A stretch of 64,000 nt of DNA from Stigmatella erecta (lineage in GTDB: Bacteria > Myxococcota > Myxococcia > Myxococcales > Myxococcaceae): contig NZ_FOIJ01000004.1 of NCBI RefSeq assembly GCF_900111745.1, positions 372,001-436,000 of the forward strand, in the 5' to 3' direction. The notes under the pieces were generated by a model. It did not search any database and was not told the DNA's origin. It saw nothing but the letters and a program-made list of their open reading frames with translations. Below, piece by piece: positions 45,906 through 54,716 of this stretch (its first letter is position 1; each line of letters starts with the position of its first letter). The position numbers and the translations under genes were made by a program.

Positions 45906-47372
45906 TCAGGAACTGCAGCTCACCTCGAGGCGGCGGCCCCAGCCCGGCGGGGGCTCGGCGTAGGCCTCCGCGCCCGGCTGGTCCTCGTAGGGGCGCGAGA
46001 GCACCGCGCGCAGGCGGTCCACCTCGCTGAAGTCCCCCTGCTGGGCGCGGGTGATGGCCGTCTGGGCCAGGTAGTTGCGCAGCACGTACTGGGGGTTGAC
46101 GCGCGCCATGCGCTCGCGGCGCTCGGCGTCCACGCTCCCCTCGGCGGCGAGCCGCGCCCGGTACTGGGCGGCCCACGCATCGAAGCCCTCCGGACGGGAG
46201 AACATCGCCCGCAGGGGCGCGAGGTCCGCCTGGGGCGAGGTGTCGAAGTTTCCCAGGGCCCGGAAGAAGCGCGTGTAGTCCGTGCGCGACTCCGCCATCC
46301 GCGCGAGCAGCGTCTCCAGCAGGCCCCGGTCCTCCTCCCGCGTCTCGCGCAGGCCCAGCTTCTGCCGCATCCGGGCCTGCCACTGGGCGGCGTAGGTGGG
46401 GGCGAACGACTCCAGCGCCGCGCGCAGCGCGTCCTCCGGCACGAGCGACAGGAGCGCCTGGGCCAGGCACGCCAGGTTCCACAGGGCGATGCGGGGCTGC
46501 TGGTCGAAGGCGTAGCGCCCCGTGGGGTCCGAGTGGTTGCAGATGAAGCCCGGCTCGAAGTCGTCCAGGAAGCCGTAGGGGCCGTAGTCCAGCGTGAGGC
46601 CCAACAGGGACATGTTGTCCGTGTTCATCACCCCGTGGGCAAAGCCCACCGCCTGCCACTGCGCGATGAGGCGCGCGGTGCGCTCCACCACCTCCGCGAA
46701 CAGCCGGGTGTGCCGGTCCGGTGCCCCCTCCAGGTGGGGGAAGTGCCGGGCGATGACGTGGTCCGCGAGCAGGGCCACGTGCTCCGTCTGCCCGGTGTGG
46801 GCGAAGTACTCGAAGGTGCCAAAGCGCACGTGCGAGGGGGCCAGCCGCACCAGCAGGGCGCCCGTCTCCACCTCCTCGCGGTAGACGGCCTCGGGGCTGC
46901 CGACGATGCACAGCGCCCGGGTGGTGGGAATGCCCAGCGCGTGCATGGCCTCGCTGCACAGGTACTCGCGGATGGTGGAGCGCAGCACCGCGCGCCCATC
47001 GCCCATGCGCGAGAAGGGCGTGGGGCCCGAGCCCTTGAGCTGCACCTCCCAGCGCTCGCCCGCCGCGTTGCGCACCTCGCCCAGGAGCAGCGCGCGCCCA
47101 TCGCCCAGCCGGGGCACGTACACGCCGAACTGGTGCCCGGCGTACACGGTGGCGAAGGGCTCCATGCCCGGCAAGAGCCGCGCGCCGTTCATCACCTCCG
47201 CGAACTCCGGGCGCCGGGCCTCGGCCTCATCCAGGTCCAGCAGCCGGAGCGCCTCGGGGCTGACGCTCACCACCCGCGCCTCGGCCAGCGGCGCGGGCCG
47301 CACCCGGGCGCCAAACTCCGGGGGCAGGGAGGCGTAGGGGTTCTGGAAGGTGAGCTGTTCGAGGGAAGCCAT
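45906..47372 (-). CDS. selO: SelO-type protein adenylyltransferase (pseudokinase fold)
   Basis: A 488-residue protein. GHQFGVYVPRLGDGRALLLG, ELQLKGSGPTPFSR-like (here WEVQLKGSGPTPFSRMGDGR), REYLCSEAMHALGIPTTRAL and GFAHGVMNTDNMSLLGLTLD are the SelO/YdiU kinase-like signatures. These enzymes move AMP from ATP to Ser, Thr or Tyr of proteins, protecting against oxidative stress. It ends VSCSS: the redox-active place that is selenocysteine in some SelO proteins is an ordinary Cys (TGC) here. It lies upstream of a GST gene's end by 6 bp, in the same direction. Confidence 0.93.
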   Translation of the reverse strand: MASLEQLTFQNPYASLPPEFGARVRPAPLAEARVVSVSPEALRLLDLDEAEARRPEFAEVMNGARLLPGMEPFATVYAGHQFGVYVPRLGDGRALLLGEVRNAAGERWEVQLKGSGPTPFSRMGDGRAVLRSTIREYLCSEAMHALGIPTTRALCIVGSPEAVYREEVETGALLVRLAPSHVRFGTFEYFAHTGQTEHVALLADHVIARHFPHLEGAPDRHTRLFAEVVERTARLIAQWQAVGFAHGVMNTDNMSLLGLTLDYGPYGFLDDFEPGFICNHSDPTGRYAFDQQPRIALWNLACLAQALLSLVPEDALRAALESFAPTYAAQWQARMRQKLGLRETREEDRGLLETLLARMAESRTDYTRFFRALGNFDTSPQADLAPLRAMFSRPEGFDAWAAQYRARLAAEGSVDAERRERMARVNPQYVLRNYLAQTAITRAQQGDFSEVDRLRAVLSRPYEDQPGAEAYAEPPPGWGRRLEVSCSS

Positions 47373-47378
47373 GGGAAT

Positions 47379-48002
47379 TCAACGCGCGAGCTGGGGGACC
47401 TTCATCCCCCGCTGCACCGCGGGCCGGGCCCCCACGCGCTCCAGCCACTGGGGAATCCCGGTCAGGGACCGGAAGAGCTCCGGGTAGAAGTTCCGGGCCA
47501 CCGCCAGCCAGGGGTACAGGGCGATGTCCGCCACGGAGTACGCGCGCGCCACGTAGTCCCGGCCGCTCAGGTGCCGGTCCAGGACGCCCAGGATCCGGCT
47601 GCTCTCGTTGCGGTAGCGGTCGATGGCCAGGGGGATTTTCGTGGGGGCGTAGCGGGTGAAGAAGCCGAGCTGCCCCAGCATGGGGCCCACGCCGCCCATC
47701 TGGAACATCAGCCACTGCGTCACCTCGGCCTTGCCCGCCGGGTCCGTGGGCAGCAGCCGCCCCGTCTTCTCCGCCAGGTACAGCAGGATGGCGCCGGACT
47801 CGAAGAGCTTCAGCCCTCCGGGCACCGAGTGGTCCACGATGGCGGGAATCTTGTTGTTGGGGTTGATGGCCAGGAACTCCGGCCGGAACTGCTCGCCTTG
47901 GGCGATGTTCACCACGTGCACGGTGTAGGGCAGCTCCAGCTCTTCCAGAGCGATGGAGGCTTTCTGTCCGTTGGGCGTGGTGAACGTATAGAGATCGATC
48001 AT
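47379..48002 (-). CDS. yfcG: glutathione S-transferase family, YfcG-like disulfide-bond oxidoreductase
   Basis: A 207-residue protein. It starts with a thioredoxin-fold DLYTFTTPNGQKASIALEEL with the TTPNG motif typical of YfcG and related glutathionyl enzymes. NPNNKIPAIVD and LFESGAILLYLAEKTG follow as the glutathione-binding cis-Pro and Glu-Ser-Gly. The C-terminal helical domain has LSGRDYVARAYSVADIALYPWL. It is in line with SelO, both linked to redox protection. Confidence 0.9.
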   Translation of the reverse strand: MIDLYTFTTPNGQKASIALEELELPYTVHVVNIAQGEQFRPEFLAINPNNKIPAIVDHSVPGGLKLFESGAILLYLAEKTGRLLPTDPAGKAEVTQWLMFQMGGVGPMLGQLGFFTRYAPTKIPLAIDRYRNESSRILGVLDRHLSGRDYVARAYSVADIALYPWLAVARNFYPELFRSLTGIPQWLERVGARPAVQRGMKVPQLAR

Positions 48003-48046
48003 GCGAGGACCCTCACAGTGGCCGGGGGTCCTCTTATACGGGGCTC

Positions 48047-48079
48047 ACGGACCCCGCGCTTGCCGAAAGCGGGGTCCGT
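48047..48079. terminator. strong terminator after the dps gene
   Basis: Perfect 11-bp arms ACGGACCCCGC and GCGGGGTCCGT enclose an 11-nt loop in the gap between the dps gene and the GST gene, both on the minus strand. It separates the two transcription units. Confidence 0.8.
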
Positions 48080-48097
48080 CAGCTGGGGCTGCTGGCC

Positions 48098-48637
48098 TCA
48101 GGCATTGCCGGGCAGCTGCACGTCGTCGCGGCGGGAGCGGTTGGCGGTGGTGCGCGCATCGCCCTGCAGGTGGCTCTCCAGGAACCACAGGTCGAGCTCC
48201 ACCACGCCCAGGATTTGGGTGAGCAGGTCCACCGTCACAGGGTCCTCCAGCGCCTCGGAGCGCTGGATGCCGTCGCGGATGCTCGCCGCGTACCGCGCGA
48301 AGCGGTCCACCAGGGCCGTCAGGTGGGCATCTCCGTCCACGGCTTGCAGGTCGTACTCGGGCAGCTGGCTGTTCTTGGCCGCCAGGCGGATGGTGCCCTC
48401 GGCATAGCCACCCAGGGTGCCCGCGCGCTCGGCCATGGAGTCCGCCTGCGTGCGCAGGTGGTCGGCCAGGCTGTCGAACAGCTGGTGGCGGCTGATGAAG
48501 TGCTTGCCGCGGATGTTCCAGTGCGCCTGCTTCACCTGCCAGTGCAGGTCCACGGCGTTGGCCAGGTTGACGTTCAAAAGCTCGATGAGATCCTCGCGCG
48601 CATCGGCGGGAAGATTGACGTGACTCGTAAATTTCAT
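48098..48637 (-). CDS. dps: Dps family DNA-binding ferritin-like protein
   Basis: A 179-residue protein from the ATG at 48637; a start seven codons upstream lacks a ribosome-binding site, while GGGGAA precedes 48637. LHWQVKQAHWNIRGKHFISRHQLFDSLADHLRTQADSMAERA carries the inter-subunit ferroxidase His, Asp and Glu residues of Dps. It oxidises and stores iron and shields DNA under starvation or peroxide. The C-terminus RRDDVQLPGNA replaces the usual Lys-rich tail. Confidence 0.93.
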   Translation of the reverse strand: MKFTSHVNLPADAREDLIELLNVNLANAVDLHWQVKQAHWNIRGKHFISRHQLFDSLADHLRTQADSMAERAGTLGGYAEGTIRLAAKNSQLPEYDLQAVDGDAHLTALVDRFARYAASIRDGIQRSEALEDPVTVDLLTQILGVVELDLWFLESHLQGDARTTANRSRRDDVQLPGNA

Positions 48638-48770
48638 GTCCGCGTTCCCCAGCGTCATGCCACGCGGCGGAATGGCCTGCGGGCCTCAGTAGATTGGAGA
48701 TGGTGAGGACATCCGCCAACCCGTTGTTCCCCGGCCGGAGAGCAAGGGGGCAGGCGAGCCATGCCGTGCG

Positions 48771-49901
48771 CTACTCGTTCAGCAGGAAGCCGGACACGTC
48801 TTTCCAGAGCTTCTCGAACTGGGGCCTGCGGAAGCCGGAGCCGGAGATGAGCCAGTCCACGTGCGGCGGCTGGTGCGTGGGCTGGTCGAAGTGGCCGATG
48901 GCATCCAGGTGGTCGGCCCGCACCGCGCCAATCACCTGGCCGTAGACCTGGGAGCGCGTGGGGACGATGCCGTCACAGGCCTCGGCGTGGGGCAGGGCCC
49001 CGTAGGCCTGCACCAGCGCGGCCGTCTGCTCCGCGGTGTGCAGCGGAATGCGGTTGAGCGGCATGTTCCGCGTCTGGCCGTAGAAGAACGCGTACACCGT
49101 GTGGGTGAGCTGCGCGTAGGGGTCCAACCCCGTGGACAGCCGGGTGCGCAGGGACGGGGGCCGGGCCTGGGTAATCACCGAGCCGTAGCGCACGGTGGGC
49201 CGGTCCGAGCAGGCCGCGTTGAACAGGTCGATTCCCTCGGGGGTGAGCTGGGGGATGAGCGAGGTGTCCTTGCCCACGTCCCCCAGGAACCGGGACACGG
49301 CCTCCCGGCGGTCCGAGGAGAAGTCGCCCAGGAGCTGATCGAACAGCTGGTCGAGCAGCGTCGCCTTCCACCCGAGCTGATCATCCGCCCGCGCCAGCAC
49401 GTGGCCCAGCCGGAACATGACCCGCAGCGGCAGCCGCCCGAAGCGCAGCACGTACACGGTGAAGAGCGACAAGAGCCGCAGGAGCTGCTGGCCGAAGAGC
49501 CCCAGGAAGAAGGAGGCCAGGGGCGTGCCCGCGTGGGGCGTGGACACCGTCACCACGGAGCGCACGCGGCTGGCGTACAGCTCCAGCGCCAGCCCCTCGC
49601 GCAGCGAGGCCCCGGGGCTGACGAACAGCCGCGAGTCCAGCCCGCCGGTGGAGTGGCCGATGAAGTGGATGGGGCCCTCGTCCTCGCTGGCCGTCTCCTG
49701 CACGGCCTTGAGCAGGTCCGCGGTGCGCTGCCGGATGGAGGCGGTGGGGTGGGACAGGATGGCCACCACCTCGGCCTCCACCCCGCGCCGGGCGAACTCC
49801 GCCTGGAGGAAGTCGCGGACGTGGCCGAAGTACAGCAGCTCCCCCAGGTTGGTGAAGCCGAAGAAGCCTGGGACGAGGTAGATGTGCTGCTTGGGGGGCA
49901 T
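48771..49901 (-). CDS. alpha/beta hydrolase, lipase-like
   Basis: A 376-residue protein. IYLVPGFFGFTNLGEL (oxyanion hole), IHFIGHSTGGLDSRLF with nucleophile Ser84, and TVSTPHAGTPLASFF are lipase features. The His is probably in LDAIGHFDQPTHQPPHVDWL. A membrane-prone stretch LLRLLSLFTVYVLRFGRLPL occurs mid-protein, as in lid-containing lipases. There is no signal peptide. The substrate is probably an acylglycerol or ester. It is separated by 290 bp from the cyclase-like gene on the other strand; that gap holds only a short hairpin at 50079-50095. Confidence 0.75.
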   Translation of the reverse strand: MPPKQHIYLVPGFFGFTNLGELLYFGHVRDFLQAEFARRGVEAEVVAILSHPTASIRQRTADLLKAVQETASEDEGPIHFIGHSTGGLDSRLFVSPGASLREGLALELYASRVRSVVTVSTPHAGTPLASFFLGLFGQQLLRLLSLFTVYVLRFGRLPLRVMFRLGHVLARADDQLGWKATLLDQLFDQLLGDFSSDRREAVSRFLGDVGKDTSLIPQLTPEGIDLFNAACSDRPTVRYGSVITQARPPSLRTRLSTGLDPYAQLTHTVYAFFYGQTRNMPLNRIPLHTAEQTAALVQAYGALPHAEACDGIVPTRSQVYGQVIGAVRADHLDAIGHFDQPTHQPPHVDWLISGSGFRRPQFEKLWKDVSGFLLNE

Positions 49902-50191
49902 TCCACCCCACCTTCCGGCCTCTTGGGCTTCGACTCAAGCCCCATGCACGGCGCTTCGCCCGGGGATTTCCCTCCGGTTCACGCTCAGTGTGAGGCACCC
50001 GACGCGGCGCTGGCGCATTGCGTCGAGAAGCACGCATTTGGGGGGAACCCGGAGGGACAGGCCGCTGGGGTGGGTACTACCCTGCGGGACAGGGTGGCCC
50101 TTTTGGGGTCTTCGGGGCGAGTACAGGCTGGAAATCTGTCTTCACGCTAACATTCTCAGCCAAGCCGGGGGGGAAGGGGAGGCGTCACGCC

Positions 50192-50794
50192 ATGGTGGAA
50201 GCACCGCAGGCCGAGATTCGCAGTGTCACGGCGGTCATGTTCACGGCGATGGTTTCACGGGAGGCCCGGGTTCCGCAGGAGGAGGCACTGGAAGGAGAGC
50301 TGAGGGCGGAACATGCCCGCCTCGTCCGGGAGTTGCTGCCCCGCCAGGGTGGGCGGGAGGTGAAGGCGACGGAGGACGGCTTCCTGCTCGCGTTCGACGG
50401 GGGGCTGCCGGCGGTGCGCTTTGGCGTGGCGCTCCAGGACGCGCTGCGCTGTTACAACCAGAACGCCTCCGCCGAGCGGCAAATGGCGCTGCGCATCGGC
50501 GTCCATGTGGGCCCGGTGGTCTCCCACGAGGGGGACTTGTTCGGGGAGGGCGTGAACCTGGCGGCGCGCATCGAGGCGCTGGCCCGGCCGGGCACGCTCT
50601 ACGTCAGCGAGGCGGTGATGCGGCAGGTGGATGGCCACGCGCTGCCGCCCGCCCTGCGCTTCCGGCGCAATGCCCTCAAGGGGCTGCGGCTGCCCGTGGA
50701 GGTGTTCCGCATCGAACCGCTCGAGGCCCCGCCCCGGCCGCGGCTGTTGGCCCGTGTCCGTTCGTTTCTCGCCCCCAAGCGCGCCAGGGGTTGA
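50192..50794 (+). CDS. class III nucleotide cyclase-like domain, degenerate first metal site
   Basis: A 200-residue protein with one CHD-type domain. The first metal-binding motif, normally MFTDMVGYT, reads VTAVMFTAMVSREARV: the Asp is Ala. The second metal region is KATEDGFLLAF, with Asp present. MALRIGVHVGPVVSHEGDLF and VNLAARIEALARPGTLYVSE (transition-state Asn/Arg) are intact. The loss of one catalytic Asp argues that it no longer makes cAMP and may bind nucleotide or partner with another cyclase. It has no sensor domain. It lies 32 bp before the GST gene, so may be co-transcribed. Confidence 0.8.
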   Translation: MVEAPQAEIRSVTAVMFTAMVSREARVPQEEALEGELRAEHARLVRELLPRQGGREVKATEDGFLLAFDGGLPAVRFGVALQDALRCYNQNASAERQMALRIGVHVGPVVSHEGDLFGEGVNLAARIEALARPGTLYVSEAVMRQVDGHALPPALRFRRNALKGLRLPVEVFRIEPLEAPPRPRLLARVRSFLAPKRARG

Positions 50795-50826
50795 ACCGCG
50801 CGGGCCGGGCGGTAGGGTTGCCGCCC

Positions 50827-51480
50827 ATGGCCGAACTCACGCTCATCGTCGCGTCGAAGAACTACTCTTCCTGGTCGCTGCGCCCGTACCTCGCTCTGGC
50901 CCACGTGGGGCAGCCGTTCCGAGAGGTGGTGGTGCCGCTCGGTGAGGCGGACACCGCGCACAGCGTCGCCCGGTACTCGCCCAGCGGGCGCCTGCCCGTG
51001 CTGCACCATGGGGAGCTCGTTGTCTGGGACTCGCTGGCCATCTGCGAGTACCTGGCGGAGACGTTCCCCGAGGCCCGCTTGTGGCCCCAGGCGGCCGCGG
51101 CCCGCGCGCATGCGCGCTCCGTGGTGGCGGAGATGCACTCGGGCTTCCAGGCGCTGCGCGAGCACCTGCCGATGAACATCCGCGCCCGGAAGCCGGGCCG
51201 GGCGCGTCCGCCCGCCGTGGACGAGAACATCGCCCGCATCCAGGCGGTGTGGGCCGAGTGCCGGGGCCGCTTCGGGCAGGGCGGGCCGTTTCTCTATGGG
51301 CACTTCACCATCGCGGATGCCTTCTTCGCGCCCGTCGTCACCCGCTTCGTCACCTATGGCGTGGCGCTGGAGCCGGTGAGCCAGGCGTACGCGGACGCGG
51401 TGCTCGCCCTGCCGGCGTTCCAGGCCTGGGCGGAGGCGGGCAAGGCCGAGCCGCTCATCGCCCGCTACGAGCAGCTGTAG
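50827..51480 (+). CDS. glutathione S-transferase family protein
   Basis: A 217-residue protein. SKNYSSWSLRPYLALAHVGQ with the S-x-S near the start, YSPSGRLPVLHHGELVVWDS and LAICEYLAETFP are GST N-terminal motifs; the C-terminal domain has FLYGHFTIADAFFAPVVTRF. It most resembles bacterial GSTs of the maleylacetoacetate-isomerase/zeta-like type. Its role is probably detoxification or isomerisation. It converges on the HAD gene. Confidence 0.88.
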   Translation: MAELTLIVASKNYSSWSLRPYLALAHVGQPFREVVVPLGEADTAHSVARYSPSGRLPVLHHGELVVWDSLAICEYLAETFPEARLWPQAAAARAHARSVVAEMHSGFQALREHLPMNIRARKPGRARPPAVDENIARIQAVWAECRGRFGQGGPFLYGHFTIADAFFAPVVTRFVTYGVALEPVSQAYADAVLALPAFQAWAEAGKAEPLIARYEQL

Positions 51481-51483
51481 GCC

Positions 51484-52089
51484 TCAGAGCCCCAGCGCCG
51501 CGAGCTGCGCGGCGAAGGCGGGCGCGGTGGTGAACAGGTGGCCGCGGATGCCCAGCGCGTTGGCGGCCTCCACGTACTCGGGCAGGTCATCGAAGAAGGC
51601 GGCCTCGTGCGGGGCGCACCCGGCGCGCGCCAGGGCGAGCTGGAAGAAGGCGGGCTCGGGCTTCACGAGGCCCACCTCGCAGCTCATCAGCACCGCGTCG
51701 AAGCGCTGGAGCAGGGGCAGCCGGGGCCGCAGGTACGCCACGTGGAGCACGTTGGTGTTGGACAGCAGCACCCGCTTCACCCGGTCTTCCAGTGCTTCCA
51801 CCAGGGGCAACACCGCCTCGTGCACCGTGAAGTGGCTGCTCCACAGCGGGGCGAACTCCTCCAGGGGCAGCTCCACCCCCAGCGCCCCGCACACGTCCCG
51901 GCGGATGCCCTCCGCGTCCAGCTGCCCCCGGTTGGCCGCCGTCCAGCCCGCGCCGGTGAGCCGCTGCGCCACCTCCTGCGGGGCCAGGCCCGCGCGGGCC
52001 CCCAGCCGGTGGAAGAGCAGGCCGTTGTCGTGGAAGACCAGGACGTTGCCCAGGTCGAAGATGAGGGCGCGCGGCGGGGGCAGGGACAT
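51484..52089 (-). CDS. HAD-family phosphatase, YihX-like
   Basis: A 201-residue protein. ALIFDLGNVLVFHDN (motif I; the second acid is replaced by Gly as in YihX), VLLSNTNVLH (motif II), GLVKPEPAFFQLAL (motif III, Lys) and AAFFDDLPEYVEAAN (motif IV) are all present. YihX of E. coli is a glucose-1-phosphatase. That would suit an organism living on glucan, but HAD substrates vary. It lies 9 bp before the chemoreceptor's end, in the same direction. Confidence 0.88.
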   Translation of the reverse strand: MSLPPPRALIFDLGNVLVFHDNGLLFHRLGARAGLAPQEVAQRLTGAGWTAANRGQLDAEGIRRDVCGALGVELPLEEFAPLWSSHFTVHEAVLPLVEALEDRVKRVLLSNTNVLHVAYLRPRLPLLQRFDAVLMSCEVGLVKPEPAFFQLALARAGCAPHEAAFFDDLPEYVEAANALGIRGHLFTTAPAFAAQLAALGL

Positions 52090-52098
52090 GGGGCCCTT

Positions 52099-54000
52099 CT
52101 ACACCCGGTAGCTGCGGGCCACGTGCTCCATCTGCTCGGCGACTTCCTGCAGGGTGCGCGCCGCGTTGCTGGTGGACTGAAGGCTCGTCACCGTCTCGTT
52201 CATCATCGTGGACAGGTCCGTCACCGCGCCGAAAATCTGGGAGATGCCCGCGTTCTGCTGGCTCACCGCGGCGGCGATCTGCCGCACGGCCGCGGCGTTG
52301 TCGTGGACGATGGTGGACAGCTCGCGGAGGTTCTCGCCGCTGGCGCGCACCTGCCCCAGCCCCTCCTCCATCCGCGTGTAGCCCTGCTCGGTCATCTTCG
52401 CCGTGGAGAGGATGGCCTGGCTGATGTCCCCCAGGATGTCCCGCACGCGCTCGGTGGCCTGGATGGACTGGTCCGCCAGCGAGCGGATTTCGCGCGCCAC
52501 CACGCCAAAGCCCTTGCCGTGCTCGCCGCTGCGCACCGCCTCGATGGCGGCGTTGAGCGCCAGCATGTTGGACTGGTCGGCCAGGTCCTTCACCGTCTGC
52601 GTAATCCCGCCGATCTGCTGGGTGCGCTCGTTGAGCCGGGCGATGCTCTGCGCCATCTGGGCCACCTGCTCCTGGAGGCCCTCGAAGCCTCCGAGGCTGC
52701 TGCTGATGGCGGCCTCGCCCGAGCGCCCCACGTCCTCGGCCCGGGCGGCCACGCTGATCACCGCGTCGGCCTTCTCGGCGGCGAGCAGGGAGGTCTGCTT
52801 GATTTCCTGCGCCGTCACCTGCGTCTCCTGGAGCGCGGCGGCCTGGCGCGCGATGTTGCGCTCCTGGTGGCGCGAGGCCTGGTTGAGCTCGCTCACCGTG
52901 TTGTTGAGCACCCGCATGCCGTTCTGGAGGCTGGCGGTGGTGTCCCGGAGGTGGCCCAGCATGAGCGCGAACGCGCCGGCCAGCTGCCCCACCTCGTCGT
53001 TGGAGGCCTGCACGGGCAGGGGCTGGCTCAGGTCCCGGTCATGGATGACGCGGCCCACCATGCCGCTGAGCGCCACCAGCGGCCGGGTGACGATGCGGGC
53101 CACGAGGAAGGTGCCCATGGCGGCCACCATCACGGCCAGCCCCGTCAGGGAGAGGTTCACCAGCAGCGTGCGGAACTCGTCCGCGTACGCCTCTTCCGGA
53201 TCCACCTGCGCCACGAAGCGCCAGCCGTCGCCCACGTCGCGAATCCGGCGATCATTCTCCATGACGACGGTCAGCGGCTGGGCGCCCGGGCGTGGCGGCG
53301 CGCCCCGCGCCTCGAAGAGGCTCGTGCCATCCGCGCGCCGCACCGACAGCGCGAAGCTCAGGTGGGAGCGCTGGCGGGCCCGCTCCAGCGTGGGGGCCAC
53401 CACCCGCGCCAAGTGCTCCCAGTCATACGCCGCCATCAGCACGCCCAGCGGCGGTGCGTCCGGGGCGCCCGCCACGGGGGCCGCCAGGGGCAGCACGCGC
53501 TTGCGGAAGATGGAGGAGGCCTGGGGGCTCAGCCCCTTGTCCGTCATCCGCCCCTCGTGGGCGGCGCGGAACCAGGGGCTCTCGGACACCTCGTCCTGCT
53601 GGTCCGAGTAGGCATGGAGCAAGCCCGGGGGGCTGGCGGCGATGGCCTGGCCCTCGGGGTTGAAGAGCACCAGGCCGCTGAAGGTGGACGCGTGGCGCAG
53701 CATGGCGGCCAGCTCCGGCGCGGCCACCGCGGGCGTGGGGCCCTGGAGCGCCGCGCGCAGGCTGGGGTCCTCCGCCCAGGTGCGCACGTTCGCCTCGCGC
53801 TCGGCGAGCATGGCCTCGACCAAGTCCCGCAGGCCCGAGGCCTCCAGGGAGAGCGTGTCCTGGACCTGGAGCCGCACCCGCTCCCGGGAGTCCATGAACT
53901 GGAGCCACCCCAGCGCCGCCAGCGGCACCACGTAGAGCAGGGTGGTGTACAGCGTCAGGCGCCCGCGGAGCTTGAGGGTGCCAAGGAGGGGCAGGGTCAT
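52099..54000 (-). CDS. methyl-accepting chemotaxis-type receptor
   Basis: A 633-residue protein. A first membrane helix LYTTLLYVVPLAALGWLQF (about 16-35) is followed by a large extracytoplasmic Cache-type sensor (about 40-265: SGLVLFNPEGQAIAASPPG, VAGAPDAPPLGVLMAAYDW). A second helix (LTGLAVMVAAMGTFLVARIV), a HAMP domain and the coiled-coil signalling region follow, with the hairpin tip VKDLADQSNMLALNAAIEAV then GFGVVAREIRSLADQSIQA. Soluble-ligand class. No che genes are adjacent; myxobacteria have many chemosensory arrays. Confidence 0.93.
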   Translation of the reverse strand: MTLPLLGTLKLRGRLTLYTTLLYVVPLAALGWLQFMDSRERVRLQVQDTLSLEASGLRDLVEAMLAEREANVRTWAEDPSLRAALQGPTPAVAAPELAAMLRHASTFSGLVLFNPEGQAIAASPPGLLHAYSDQQDEVSESPWFRAAHEGRMTDKGLSPQASSIFRKRVLPLAAPVAGAPDAPPLGVLMAAYDWEHLARVVAPTLERARQRSHLSFALSVRRADGTSLFEARGAPPRPGAQPLTVVMENDRRIRDVGDGWRFVAQVDPEEAYADEFRTLLVNLSLTGLAVMVAAMGTFLVARIVTRPLVALSGMVGRVIHDRDLSQPLPVQASNDEVGQLAGAFALMLGHLRDTTASLQNGMRVLNNTVSELNQASRHQERNIARQAAALQETQVTAQEIKQTSLLAAEKADAVISVAARAEDVGRSGEAAISSSLGGFEGLQEQVAQMAQSIARLNERTQQIGGITQTVKDLADQSNMLALNAAIEAVRSGEHGKGFGVVAREIRSLADQSIQATERVRDILGDISQAILSTAKMTEQGYTRMEEGLGQVRASGENLRELSTIVHDNAAAVRQIAAAVSQQNAGISQIFGAVTDLSTMMNETVTSLQSTSNAARTLQEVAEQMEHVARSYRV

Positions 54001-54118
54001 GTCGCTCTGGCCAGGAGGAGTACCAGCGACGGGCTGCTTCCCAGGCCGTGGGTCTGGGGGCAGCCCGTCCTGCCTGCGAGCGTATCAGAGCCGCAGGGGC
54101 TTCCAGAGCGTTCCATCC

Positions 54119-54553
54119 TTAAAGGATGGGCACACGGTTGGGCAGCTCACGGGCGGGCAGATTGGAATAGTCCGCATCCAGGTCCAGCACCAGCCGCTGG
54201 AGGACCCGCTTGCTCAGCGTCTTGCGCAGCAGGCCCAGGAAGCCCGGCGGGGCGGCGATGACCAGCCGCTCGAACATGTGGTGGTCCACGCCCCGGTCCA
54301 GGTGCGCGCACAGCTCGCGGGCGAAGCGCTCGTGCTCCAGGTTCTTGCGGCCGTTGGGCTCCGCCTCGGCCACGGGGCCGTGCAGGGTGCCCGCGTTGGG
54401 GTTGTCCTGCTGCTCCAGCAGGTCCGAGTTGCGCGCCCGGCTGTCGTCGTGGCGGAACTCCTCCAGCAGCTTCCAGTCATCCCCTTGCTCGTTCGCGGAG
54501 AACAGCCGCACCCGGCTCGCGTTGCCCACCAGAATCCAGAGCTTGTCGGACAT
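54119..54553 (-). CDS. host-attachment family protein (baeRF-like)
   Basis: A 144-residue protein from the ATG at 54553. KLWILVGNASRVRLFSANE, FARELCAHLDRG and FERLVIAAPPGFLGLLRKTL, then RELPNRVPIL at the end, match the family annotated as protein required for attachment to host cells. The fold is related to eRF1 domain 1 (baeRF). It is cytoplasmic by appearance, and the true function in a free-living bacterium is unknown. AGGAGGAT precedes the start. Confidence 0.85.
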   Translation of the reverse strand: MSDKLWILVGNASRVRLFSANEQGDDWKLLEEFRHDDSRARNSDLLEQQDNPNAGTLHGPVAEAEPNGRKNLEHERFARELCAHLDRGVDHHMFERLVIAAPPGFLGLLRKTLSKRVLQRLVLDLDADYSNLPARELPNRVPIL

Positions 54554-54716
54554 TCGTTGATCCTCCTTATGGATATAGAGAGGGATGCGGACGGGGGGCG
54601 CACCCGGCAAGCTTCCGGCCAGCCTCGGTGCCCCTGTTGGGCGCCAGGGGAGCAAGCACACAAGGGGGCTTTGCGTGTTCCCACGGCTGGCATATGCCCC
54701 CGGCCCGGGAGGCCTC

